Positions 15,176 to 22,000 of a DNA stretch of 22,000 nt are shown here, piece after piece. The stretch covers positions 1 to 22,000 of the forward strand of contig CAAEDK010000051.1 in the NCBI GenBank assembly GCA_900754605.1. The letters are read 5' to 3'. Numbering within the stretch: the first letter of the stretch is position 1; each line of letters opens with the position of its first letter. The DNA comes from an uncultured Oscillospiraceae bacterium (GTDB taxonomy: Bacteria; Bacillota_A; Clostridia; Oscillospirales; Oscillospiraceae). The notes beneath the pieces are model-generated. The model saw nothing but the letters and a program-made list of their open reading frames with translations. It did not search any database and was not told the DNA's origin. The position numbers were made by a program, and so were the translations under genes.

Positions 15176-16990
15176 TTACACCACCTTTCCGCTGATTTTC
15201 CAGCCAATCGCTTCTGTATAGTGGTTCCACATCTGTGCATAGCGCCCGCCTGTAGCCACCAGCTCGTCATGATTTCCTTCTTCAATGAGATGGCCTTTTT
15301 CCACGACGATAATCTTATCCGCATTGCGGATCGTGGAGAGGCGGTGTGCGATGATAATAACTGTCTTATCCTGCATCAGCTTTTCAAATGCTTTCTGGAT
15401 TAGGTATTCATTCTCCGGGTCGCTGAAGGCCGTTGCCTCATCCAACACGATAATGGGAGCATCTTTGATGATAGCCCGCGCAATCGCAATCCGCTGACGC
15501 TCACCGCCAGAGAGATGGATACCTTTGGAGCCAACCACTGTATGATACCCATCCGGCAGTTTGGAGATAAACTCGTGGCATTGCGCCGCTTTCGCCGCTG
15601 CGATTACTTGTTCCTCACTGGCCGAAGGGTTGCCCATACGGATATTATCCAAGACGCTCTGCTTGAACAGGAAAATATCCTGAAACACAAAGCTGACTTG
15701 GCGCATCAGATCGTCTTCTGCCACATCACGCACATCTACACCGCCAATGGTAATGCTGCCAGAGGACACATCCCAAAAGCGGGAAATCAGATTGGCAATC
15801 GTACTCTTGCCGCCGCCGGACGGGCCGACAATGGCTGTGATCTGTCCCTGCTTTGCTGAAAAAGATACATTTTCCAGTGCTTTCTCGGAATTATCCCCAG
15901 TGTAGGAAAAGCTGACATCATGGAAAACAACATCGTCTCCGACAGGTTTCTTAGGATGAGCCGTTTCCGGCATTTCTGGAATGTTCAATATCTCGTCCAT
16001 CCTGGCCACATTCCCGTTGATCTGCATGAACGACTCTGAAATATACATGATTTTGTTCAGCACACCGGAAATTGCTGGTATAAAAAGCAGATAAAAGATA
16101 AAGGTCATCGCAAATCCGGCAAAATCATCTGTTCTGGTGCCAATCAGGATGCCCACAGGGACAAGGATCAGGTAAACATTATTGATGATTGTGGTAAAGG
16201 CAGGCATACAATTCTGCCAGCCCAGGGAAAACTTGAGAACCCATTCCGTATAGCCGGTGATTGCCTCTTTGAGTTTTTTGAACGAAGATGCCGTCTGGTT
16301 GAACGCCTTTACAACCGACATTCCCCGGACATACTCCACAGAAGCGTTGTTCATTTCCTCCAGGGCTTTTTGATACTTGCCCATGTTCTCTTTCATCTCG
16401 CGGCTACCAAAGCCAATGAACTCCGCAATAAACGCCAGAATGATACCGACCAGAGATGCAAGACCGAACCGCCAGTCAACAGCCAGCAGGATGATAACCA
16501 TGACAATAGGGGCGGTAATAGAAGCAACAAAGTCAGGAAACTGGTGAGCAATAAAACCCTCCACGCTTTCAATATTTTCATCCATGATCTTGCGTAGGCG
16601 GCCGCTACCAATTGTCAAGTGATACCCAAGTGGGATTTTGGTAATATGGTCTGCAAAGAGAACTTTCAGCTCGTACAGTGTTCCAAATGCCGCCATGTGA
16701 GAGCTGAAAATAGCCAGAAAATACAACAGGATATTCGCCACGATTCCGGTAAGCGCCAACCAGCCATAATTCATGACCATTCCCATATCCAACTGGTCAA
16801 GATTCGGGAAAACACCGATAATTGAGCGGATCATGAAATAAATCGCTATGTACGGGATGAACGAAGCAATGGCCGCCAGTGACGAAAGAACCGCAGCTAA
16901 AAATACAAGGCTCTTTCTGTCAGAAGCCAATTCCATACATCGTGCCAAACCCGTCTTTGGCTTTGCCTGTTTCGACTTTGCATTTGACAT
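15176..16990 (-). CDS. ABC half-transporter, exporter fold, subunit 1 of locus B (YbtPQ/IrtAB-like)
   Basis: A 604-residue half-transporter with a short polar N-terminus (about 20 residues), a six-helix membrane domain (about 28-325) and an ATPase: Walker A GPSGGGKST (389-397), Q-loop Gln437, LSGGE (493-497), Walker B IVLDE (514-518) followed by AFSDPENE, and switch His549. It matches the subunit at 7373-9142 in SGGGKST and in the unusual AF-DPENE D-loop. ATG at 16990 has AAGGAGGG upstream. Expression probably starts at 17051-17056 (TAGAAT) and passes through the palindrome at 17016-17049. Confidence 0.88.
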   Translation of the reverse strand: MSNAKSKQAKPKTGLARCMELASDRKSLVFLAAVLSSLAAIASFIPYIAIYFMIRSIIGVFPNLDQLDMGMVMNYGWLALTGIVANILLYFLAIFSSHMAAFGTLYELKVLFADHITKIPLGYHLTIGSGRLRKIMDENIESVEGFIAHQFPDFVASITAPIVMVIILLAVDWRFGLASLVGIILAFIAEFIGFGSREMKENMGKYQKALEEMNNASVEYVRGMSVVKAFNQTASSFKKLKEAITGYTEWVLKFSLGWQNCMPAFTTIINNVYLILVPVGILIGTRTDDFAGFAMTFIFYLLFIPAISGVLNKIMYISESFMQINGNVARMDEILNIPEMPETAHPKKPVGDDVVFHDVSFSYTGDNSEKALENVSFSAKQGQITAIVGPSGGGKSTIANLISRFWDVSSGSITIGGVDVRDVAEDDLMRQVSFVFQDIFLFKQSVLDNIRMGNPSASEEQVIAAAKAAQCHEFISKLPDGYHTVVGSKGIHLSGGERQRIAIARAIIKDAPIIVLDEATAFSDPENEYLIQKAFEKLMQDKTVIIIAHRLSTIRNADKIIVVEKGHLIEEGNHDELVATGGRYAQMWNHYTEAIGWKISGKVV

Positions 16991-17015
16991 AGCATGAACC
17001 CTCCTTAAATTGAAA

Positions 17016-17049
17016 AACGGCGAGGTTAGTAAATGCTAACCTCGCCGTT
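17016..17049 (-). promoter_or_regulatory. Palindrome at the ABC-B promoter, candidate DtxR operator or leader hairpin
   Basis: A perfect 14-base inverted repeat (17016-17029 and 17036-17049) with a 6-base centre, containing GTTAG-N6-CTAAC at 17025-17040. On the minus strand it begins two bases after a TAGAAT -10-like box (17051-17056) and ends in a T-run just before the ribosome site. This is the same arrangement as at 9166-9201. A -35 box is poor, as expected for an activator-dependent promoter. Confidence 0.65.
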
Positions 17050-17169
17050 CATTCTACCAATCCTTGAAAGTATCTGCTACTCCATATCTCCGCGTTTAGA
17101 CTTAAAATAGCCCAAAGATACCTACAAGTTCATGGATGCTACTTTGTCTTAAACAATGTCTGCCTTTGA

Positions 17170-18120
17170 CTAGCTGTTTTTTCGATAGTCCTTTGGCAAT
17201 ATTCCATATACTGATTGGAACGCTTTCGCAAATTTACTTGCATTGCTATATCCCAGTTCCAAAGCAATATCACCGATTTTCATCTTATTTTCCGAAAGCC
17301 ACTGGGCCGCTAAATTCATTTTATATTTTTTGAGGTATGCGTATGGAGTGTCCCCATATATATGGGAAAATATCAAGTGGAAAACCGATAGGTTCAAGTG
17401 TACCTCTTTCGCCAACTGCTCCAGAGAAACTTTTTCATCCAGATGGGAAATGAGATATTCCCGGATCACTTTTGTCGCTTGTATCTGCTTCTTATCAAAA
17501 TACTTTGAGTCGCACCCGTTAACCCGGGTAAGCTGTTCCATGTGGTACAGCAGTTCCAGGGCCTTAATTTTAAAATAGCCGGTTGTCTCCGCTTCGACGG
17601 CTGTATATAATTCTAAAAACAAGTGTTGCAATTGTGGTGGAGTATCGCTGACATACCATCGTGTTTCAAGTCCAAGTGTTGCGCCTATTTTATCAAGGTT
17701 GATGGGAATTGTCTGCATGATCCGGCGTGTTTCCTCCGAAAGCGCCTGACGGTCTATGACAAGACTGACGCCATAATACTTCCCCAAGGGAAAAGAAAAT
17801 GAAGCCGGTAAATACGCTGTTGCTGCAATGCTAAAATAGCCCTTCGGTAAATATGCCACAGTATGATTGGTAAATTCACATTCGTACCGTCCGGTCTGGC
17901 AGTGAGTAACCTGGATAATATCTGGGTTGAACTTCTGGGCTTTCATAGATTCATCTGTTTCAAAATCGAGAAAGCAAAGTTGTATGCCATCAAACAATTT
18001 ATAACTTTTAACGATACCACGACCATTACAGCCATAATCTACAACCATCTGATCTTCATTGCTCGTCAGCACTTTCGCCTGTGCGCCGTACCATTCTGGA
18101 TTAAAATCGGTCCTCCCCAT
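17170..18120 (-). CDS. AraC-family transcriptional regulator (locus B)
   Basis: A 316-residue regulator with an N-terminal sensory half, including HCQTGRYECEF near residue 73 that matches C-RQGRMEY of the locus A protein. The C-terminal AraC domain is at about 214-313, with LGYSNASKFAKAFQSVYGILP as signature. ATG at 18120 is chosen because GGAG at 18129-18132 is 8 bases upstream; ATG 18126 and GTG 18129 are too close. It is noticeably more A+T-rich than its locus A counterpart. It is the probable activator of the adjoining ABC pair, whose promoter region carries one CGTTTAGA element (17093-17100). Confidence 0.9.
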   Translation of the reverse strand: MGRTDFNPEWYGAQAKVLTSNEDQMVVDYGCNGRGIVKSYKLFDGIQLCFLDFETDESMKAQKFNPDIIQVTHCQTGRYECEFTNHTVAYLPKGYFSIAATAYLPASFSFPLGKYYGVSLVIDRQALSEETRRIMQTIPINLDKIGATLGLETRWYVSDTPPQLQHLFLELYTAVEAETTGYFKIKALELLYHMEQLTRVNGCDSKYFDKKQIQATKVIREYLISHLDEKVSLEQLAKEVHLNLSVFHLIFSHIYGDTPYAYLKKYKMNLAAQWLSENKMKIGDIALELGYSNASKFAKAFQSVYGILPKDYRKNS

Positions 18121-18137
18121 TATCATCACTCCGCAAA

Positions 18138-18190
18138 GTTAGTTTTGTCTTGCCCCGTATTATGGTAACATAAACTACCATATTCTTCAA
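18138..18190 (-). promoter_or_regulatory. Possible promoter and operator of the locus B AraC gene
   Basis: On the minus strand TTGAAG (18185-18190), a 17-base spacer and TACCAT (18162-18167) form a moderate promoter. Downstream, plus-strand GTTAG-N6-CTTGC (18138-18153) resembles the GTTAG-N6-CTAAC sites with two mismatches and lies at a similar distance from -10 as in the two ABC promoters. Confidence 0.35.
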
Positions 18191-18223
18191 TAAAACCATC
18201 TCTTTTCTATTTATGATACAGCA

Positions 18224-18266
18224 AAATCTGCGGTATGTCCCCTTATTAGGAATATACCACAGATTT
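18224..18266 (-). repeat. Inverted repeat between dtxR-B and araC-B
   Basis: AAATCTGCGGTAT (18224-18236) and ATACCACAGATTT (18254-18266) form a 13-pair stem with one mismatch at DNA level (G-U in minus-strand RNA) and a 17-base centre. It lies 86 bases after the DtxR stop, in an A+T-rich spacer of about 230 bases that holds no gene I can support. It could be a terminator for dtxR-B or an operator. Confidence 0.5.
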
Positions 18267-18351
18267 CTATTAGCGACAATTTCTTCGACCGATAATATGA
18301 ACAATTTCCCTATTATATCACCCTCAATGGTCTCGAAGGATAGGCCGCCTT

Positions 18352-18717
18352 TTACTTGTTCTGTAACCCCGCCTTCATTTTCTGAAAACTGTTGTCGCTG
18401 ATAGCGTGCTCCATGCGGCAAGCGTCCTGCTCGGCGGTCTTGGGCTCTACGCCTGCGTCTATCAGCAGGTGGGTGAAAAAGCAGTGCTTCTCATAGGTCT
18501 TTTCAGCAACATCTCGCCCCACATCTGTCAAGTGGAGAAAGCGATCCTCGTCCATCACGAGGAAGCCTCCATCTTTCAGGCTATTGACTGCATGGCACAC
18601 GCTTGGTTTAGATACCCCCATGTGCCGGGCCACATCCACGGAGCGCACCATTTCTTTTTCCTTTTGAAGCAGTAATATGGCCTCCAGGTAGTCCTCGCCG
18701 GACTGGTGCAACGCCAA
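18352..18717 (-). CDS. DtxR/MntR-family metal-dependent transcriptional regulator (second copy)
   Basis: A 121-residue paralogue of 5168-5626, highly similar through the winged helix (VDVARHMGVSKPSVCHAV) and the metal-binding part. It keeps EDYLE, EKHCFF and DACRMEHAIS, so the same putative metal ligands. It lacks the other's basic N-terminal segment and polar C-terminal tail. The best start is TTG at 18717, with an AGGGGCGG-like ribosome site just upstream; no ATG fits without losing the EDYLE region. It is separated from the upstream substrate-binding protein gene by a hairpin (18755-18788) and stands about 230 bases before araC-B, so it may have its own promoter. Likely a co-regulator of locus B and perhaps of the Nik-like importer. 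Confidence 0.87.
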   Translation of the reverse strand: MALHQSGEDYLEAILLLQKEKEMVRSVDVARHMGVSKPSVCHAVNSLKDGGFLVMDEDRFLHLTDVGRDVAEKTYEKHCFFTHLLIDAGVEPKTAEQDACRMEHAISDNSFQKMKAGLQNK

Positions 18718-18754
18718 ACAAATCCGCCCCTTTCCTTTGGAAACATTTCCTTTG

Positions 18755-18788
18755 ACAAGGAGCCGGTCTTAGCAGGCCGGCTCCTTGT
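18755..18788 (-). terminator. Terminator-like hairpin after the substrate-binding protein gene
   Basis: ACAAGGAGCCGG (18755-18766) pairs perfectly with CCGGCTCCTTGT (18777-18788) around a 10-base loop. It lies 38 bases after the binding-protein stop codon. T-runs are short, but position suggests the end of the Nik-like operon. Confidence 0.65.
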
Positions 18789-18826
18789 TGTATATTCTGT
18801 TGCCTTATAATAGATGCTGTGATTCG

Positions 18827-20443
18827 TTACTCCGCAGGTTGAATCAGCCGCACATCAAAGAACATGGGCGTGCTGGAAAAATCATAGCCTGCGATTTTGT
18901 CCGTATTGTAAACAATCATATCCTTGACGAACAGCAGGGGCAGATCCAGCACATTGTCGTTGTCGAAGTTTAGCAGTTCATCGAAAATCTCCTGGACCCT
19001 GGCGCTGTCATCCGTAGTCTGGAACTCCTCAATCAGAGCCAGGAACTCGTCGCTGCCTTCCACAGCGGGGAGGCTGGGCACATGGGGAGAACGGGACAGC
19101 ATGGGAATGAAGTAGTTGTGGGGGCTGGTATAGGGCTGCTCGGTGTTCCACATGATGAGGTCGTAGTTGCCGGCAACACCCTCCTGCCACCAAGTCATCA
19201 TCTCCTGGCCTTCCGTCTCCACATTGATACCTACCGCCGCCAGTTGGCTCTTGACTGCTGTGGCCAGAGACTTGTTCAGAGCGTCCCCGGAGTCATAGGT
19301 GTATTTCAGGGACAGCGCCTGCCCATCCTTTTCCCGGATGCCGGTGGACTCATTCAGTACCCACCCGGCTTCATCCAGAAGCGCGTTGGCTTTTTCAGGG
19401 TCATAGGTACGGACCACATTCAGCTCCACATCCGTATAGGGGATGCCGTCGGGGAACAAGTGGTCGGCGGGAGTTTCCTCGCCGTAGGTCAGCCCTTCGG
19501 AGAGGGTCTCCTTGTCGATGGCGTAGGCCACGGCCTCGCGCACCTTCAAGTCGGACAGAACACCAGAGGCATTGAGTACCAGATTGCGGGTCTTTGAGTC
19601 GCTCTCCGCCACCGCGCCAGCGATATTGGGGAGGGAGGTAGCCTGCTGGTAGTCGTCCCAGGTCAGAAGCGCGCTGCCGTAGATCAGGTCGATCTCACCG
19701 CTCTGGAGCGCCTGAAGCCGTGCGGAGGCGTCGGGAATGTACTTGACAATGACCTCATCATAGTAGGGCTGTTCTCCCCAGTAGTTCTCGTTGCGGACAA
19801 AGCGGACATAGTCGCCGTCCACGATTTCTTCATACACATAGGGGCCGGTGCCTACCACGCCATTCATGGACTGGTAGTTCCCCTCCTCCAGCACGGCGGG
19901 AGATACCAGAACCATGGTTTCCGGATAGCAGAAGTCCATCAGGTAGGCGAAGTAGGCATTGGGATAACGGAATGTCACCGTGTACTCGTCCACGACCTCA
20001 ATGCTCTCCAACTTGGCCGCGGCGGAGATATTGCTGAAATTGGGATTGGGATGTGCAAACTCAAAGTCTGTCTTGACCGCCTCCGCATTGAACGGCGTTC
20101 CATCGTGGAAGGTGACCCCTTCCTTCAGATGAAAAGTCAAAGCCTTTCCGTCATCGGAAAACTCCCAGCTTTCCGCCAGGCAGGGGACGATCTCCCCATT
20201 CTCATAGTTAACAAGGCCTTCATAGCAGAGTTTTGTGCCGATGTTGTTCTGCACATCCATGTTGAGGGGGTAGAGGGTGTTCAGCTCCGCGCTGACCGCA
20301 GTGGTCAGGATCTTGGGCTCCTCCGCCGTCTGGCTGGGGGATGATTCCTGCGAGGTGGAGGGCGTCTCATTTCCACCGCAGCCTGCCAGTGCGCCGCAGA
20401 GCAGTGCGCCACAAAGGGCAAGAGATAGAAGTCTCTTTTTCAT
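18827..20443 (-). CDS. ABC transporter substrate-binding lipoprotein, NikA/OppA class
   Basis: A 538-residue extracellular solute-binding protein of family 5. It has a lipoprotein signal peptide (KKR, hydrophobic core, LAGC with lipidated Cys22) and a Ser/Thr/Glu-rich linker to about residue 45. The body resembles nickel-binding NikA: GLVNYENGEIVPCLAESWEF, HDGTPFNAEAV, GTGPY, then FVRNENYWGEQPYYDE. The PYTSPHNYF segment puts a His where NikA has PYDPH. Ligand could be nickel, a metal chelate such as an opine metallophore, or a peptide; metal context favours the first two. AAAGGAA is 7 bases before ATG. It follows the ATPase gene by 16 bases and is last in the operon. Confidence 0.9.
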   Translation of the reverse strand: MKKRLLSLALCGALLCGALAGCGGNETPSTSQESSPSQTAEEPKILTTAVSAELNTLYPLNMDVQNNIGTKLCYEGLVNYENGEIVPCLAESWEFSDDGKALTFHLKEGVTFHDGTPFNAEAVKTDFEFAHPNPNFSNISAAAKLESIEVVDEYTVTFRYPNAYFAYLMDFCYPETMVLVSPAVLEEGNYQSMNGVVGTGPYVYEEIVDGDYVRFVRNENYWGEQPYYDEVIVKYIPDASARLQALQSGEIDLIYGSALLTWDDYQQATSLPNIAGAVAESDSKTRNLVLNASGVLSDLKVREAVAYAIDKETLSEGLTYGEETPADHLFPDGIPYTDVELNVVRTYDPEKANALLDEAGWVLNESTGIREKDGQALSLKYTYDSGDALNKSLATAVKSQLAAVGINVETEGQEMMTWWQEGVAGNYDLIMWNTEQPYTSPHNYFIPMLSRSPHVPSLPAVEGSDEFLALIEEFQTTDDSARVQEIFDELLNFDNDNVLDLPLLFVKDMIVYNTDKIAGYDFSSTPMFFDVRLIQPAE

Positions 20444-20459
20444 GGGTTTCTTCCTTTCG

Positions 20460-21161
20460 TTACTGTTTTATGCCAACACGGACAATCTGCCCGGCTTGCA
20501 TCGTGAGAATGGTGTCGGACAGGCGGTAGGCGCTGTCCATATCGTGAGTGATAAGCAGAAAAGCACAGTCAAACTCCCGGTGATATTGTTCCAGAACACG
20601 CATGACGGCATCGGCGGAAATCAGATCCAAGCCACTGAGCACTTCATCCAGAACGAGGTACTTGGGGCGGATGGACATGGCCCGCACCAGGGAGAGCCGC
20701 CGCTGTTCCCCTCCGGATAGCTGCCGGGCGGGAACTTCCAAAAGCCGTTCCTCCATGTGGGTCAGCTCCATGAGCTTACCAATGCGCTCCCGGCGCTGCC
20801 GCTTTGAGAGGGAGGTAAGGTTGACCATCGCCTCCTCCACATTGCTGCGGACGGAACGCATGGGATTCAGCGTCCCACTGGCATCCTGAAAGACCGCCTG
20901 GAGTTTTGTACGCCGTTTTCGCCAGTCCTCAGTGCTCCAGCCGGAGGTATCCTCTCCATCCAGAGAGATCGTCCCCTGATCTGGGGGCTCCAGGCCGACC
21001 AACAGGCGGGCCAGGGTGCTTTTCCCGGAGCCGGACTCCCCCACCAGGGAGGTAAAGGAGCCGGGCTCCAGATGAATGGACACATCCCGGAGCGCGGCAA
21101 AAGAGAGCCCATGTGCGCCAGCGTAAGTTTTGCTAATATGTTCGGCAATCAGTCCGTCCAT
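20460..21161 (-). CDS. ABC importer ATPase, NikE/DppF-like
   Basis: A 233-residue ATPase of the nickel/peptide importer class: Walker A GESGSGKS (41-48), Q-loop Gln92 (AVFQDASGTLNP is the class-typical stretch), LSGGE (148-152), Walker B with Asp172/Glu173 and switch His206. After the catalytic Glu it reads VLSGLD where the usual sequence is PVSALD, a mild deviation. It is shorter than OppF/DppF because it lacks their C-terminal region. ATG at 21161 is preferred, since GGGAGG near 21169-21174 gives proper spacing; ATG at 21167 touches it. It overlaps the preceding ATPase gene by 13 bases. Confidence 0.88.
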   Translation of the reverse strand: MDGLIAEHISKTYAGAHGLSFAALRDVSIHLEPGSFTSLVGESGSGKSTLARLLVGLEPPDQGTISLDGEDTSGWSTEDWRKRRTKLQAVFQDASGTLNPMRSVRSNVEEAMVNLTSLSKRQRRERIGKLMELTHMEERLLEVPARQLSGGEQRRLSLVRAMSIRPKYLVLDEVLSGLDLISADAVMRVLEQYHREFDCAFLLITHDMDSAYRLSDTILTMQAGQIVRVGIKQ

Positions 21162-21937
21162 GTCCATCCCTCCCTGCTCGCCGGGCGGTTTGCTTCGGCA
21201 TATTCCTTGGTCCACGCCTGTTTTGGGTGTTCCAGAAGCTCCTGCATTGTTCCCTGTTCGGTCAGCATTCCATGCTCCATCACATAGACCGTCCCGCAGA
21301 GGGCGCGGAGTGCGGCAACATCGTGGGAGATAAACAGGATGCCGGCGGTTTCCCGCTGCTTCTCCAGAAGCTCCAGCAAAAGCGTTCGATTTTCCGCGTC
21401 CAGCGCAGAGGTGGGCTCATCGGCTAAAATGTACTTGGGATGCAGGGCCATCAGCAAAGCGGCCGCAGCCCGCTGGAGCATCCCGCCGGAGAGCTGGGCG
21501 GGATAACTGTCCAGCACCCGCCGGGGCTGGGACAGGCCCAGTTCCGCCAGAAGCGCCTCCGCCTGCTCCACCGCCTCTTTTCCGGAAACGCCTGTTCTCA
21601 GCCGCAGGGTTTCCTCCATTTGCCGCCCCAGTTTGAGTCTGGGGTCAAAGGCAGTCATTGGATTTTGCGGGATAAAGCCCAGGGTCGTTCCGCACAGTTC
21701 CCGGCGCTTCCGAGGGGACAAGGCCCACAGAGATTGTCCATCCACCTGGATCGTGCCGCCGCTGACCTGACAGCCGCCGCTTAAAATGCCAAGCAGGGCT
21801 TTGAGCAGCGTGGTCTTGCCCGCTCCGCTCTGCCCGGTCAGGCCCACAGCCTCTCCGATCTCGATTTGAAAAGAGATCTGCTTCAAAAGCTGGGTGCCGT
21901 TCCGGGCTGTCACAGATAAGTTTTGTACCTCAAGCAT
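21149..21937 (-). CDS. ABC importer ATPase, NikD/DppD-like
   Basis: A 262-residue ATPase: Walker A GQSGAGKT (35-42), Q-loop Gln91 in FIPQNPMTAFDP, signature LSGGM (149-153), ADEPTSALD (172-180) and switch His205. QNPMTAFDP and the GGM signature are typical of NikD-like members. It pairs with the next gene as the two ATPases of one importer. ATG at 21937 has AAGGAGGG about 9 bases upstream and overlaps the end of the permease gene by 8 bases. Confidence 0.9.
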   Translation of the reverse strand: MLEVQNLSVTARNGTQLLKQISFQIEIGEAVGLTGQSGAGKTTLLKALLGILSGGCQVSGGTIQVDGQSLWALSPRKRRELCGTTLGFIPQNPMTAFDPRLKLGRQMEETLRLRTGVSGKEAVEQAEALLAELGLSQPRRVLDSYPAQLSGGMLQRAAAALLMALHPKYILADEPTSALDAENRTLLLELLEKQRETAGILFISHDVAALRALCGTVYVMEHGMLTEQGTMQELLEHPKQAWTKEYAEANRPASREGWTWTD

Positions 21938-22000
21938 GAGCGGACACCCTCCTTTCAATCCAGCGTCCCAGCGTATGGAATGCCATGGTACACACCACAA
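21930..22000 (-). CDS. C-terminal end of an ABC permease, NikC/DppC-like (partial)
   Basis: In the third minus-strand frame from the right edge, 22 codons end in TGA at 21930-21932: a hydrophobic start (VVCTMAFHTLGRWIERRV) and SAHA. A helix end followed by F-x-x-L-G and basic residues is how NikC/DppC-type permeases finish, and the stop overlaps the next ATPase start. It is too short for a firm family call; position in the operon is the main support. Most of the gene lies outside the window. Confidence 0.6.
   Translation of the reverse strand, partial: VVCTMAFHTLGRWIERRVSAHA

Noticed and set aside
18101..18421. Minus-strand 106-codon open frame between dtxR-B and araC-B
   Set aside because: It starts inside dtxR-B in another frame and runs through A+T-rich intergenic sequence containing the inverted repeat and araC promoter; there is no family similarity or ribosome site.
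1..22000. CRISPR arrays, tRNA or rRNA genes, insertion sequences
   Set aside because: I saw no regularly spaced repeats, no cloverleaf or rRNA-like segments, and no transposase or integrase frames.

Overview
The window looks like chromosome from an anaerobic, gut-type member of the Bacillota (Clostridia, Oscillospiraceae-like). The reasons are strong AGGAGG-type ribosome sites, tightly packed operons, a choloylglycine hydrolase-family gene, MptD-type ECF and DtxR/AraC regulators, and no Gram-negative envelope genes. The genus assignment is inference.

Left part (1-4494, plus strand): the C-terminal part of an AraC-type regulator cut by the window edge, a TetR regulator with a good sigma-70-type promoter, an unrecognised helical protein overlapping a HdeD/DUF308 membrane protein, a choloylglycine hydrolase/penicillin V acylase-like enzyme, and a GNAT acetyltransferase. 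The section ends in two hairpins.

Locus A (4495-13016, all minus strand): promoter, ECF transporter S-T-A (MptD-type S, EcfT, double-ATPase EcfA), an AraC regulator, then a second promoter and two exporter-fold ABC half-transporters of the YbtPQ/IrtAB type, a DtxR-family metalloregulator and an orphan OmpR-type response regulator. Stops and starts overlap or nearly touch through most of the locus.

Locus B (13124-18120, minus strand): a second version of the cassette, with an AraC regulator, two ABC half-transporters paralogous one-to-one to those of locus A, and a decayed response-regulator DNA-binding domain. A paralogous DtxR gene (18352-18717) lies upstream of it. Sampled base composition is lower in G+C than in locus A. 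Right end (18827-22000, minus strand): a nickel/peptide-class ABC importer (end of a permease, two ATPases, lipoprotein binding protein).

How they work together (inference): DtxR plus AraC regulators, YbtPQ-like half-transporters, an ECF importer and a NikA-like importer together suggest a metal or metal-chelate acquisition island. Support comes from shared cis elements. A GTTAG-N6-CTAAC palindrome lies at the ABC promoter in both loci (one copy has a mismatch) and in the ECF leader. The ECF and ABC-A promoters also share a tandem CCGTTT-type repeat with 19-base offset, at the same distance from -35 and -10.
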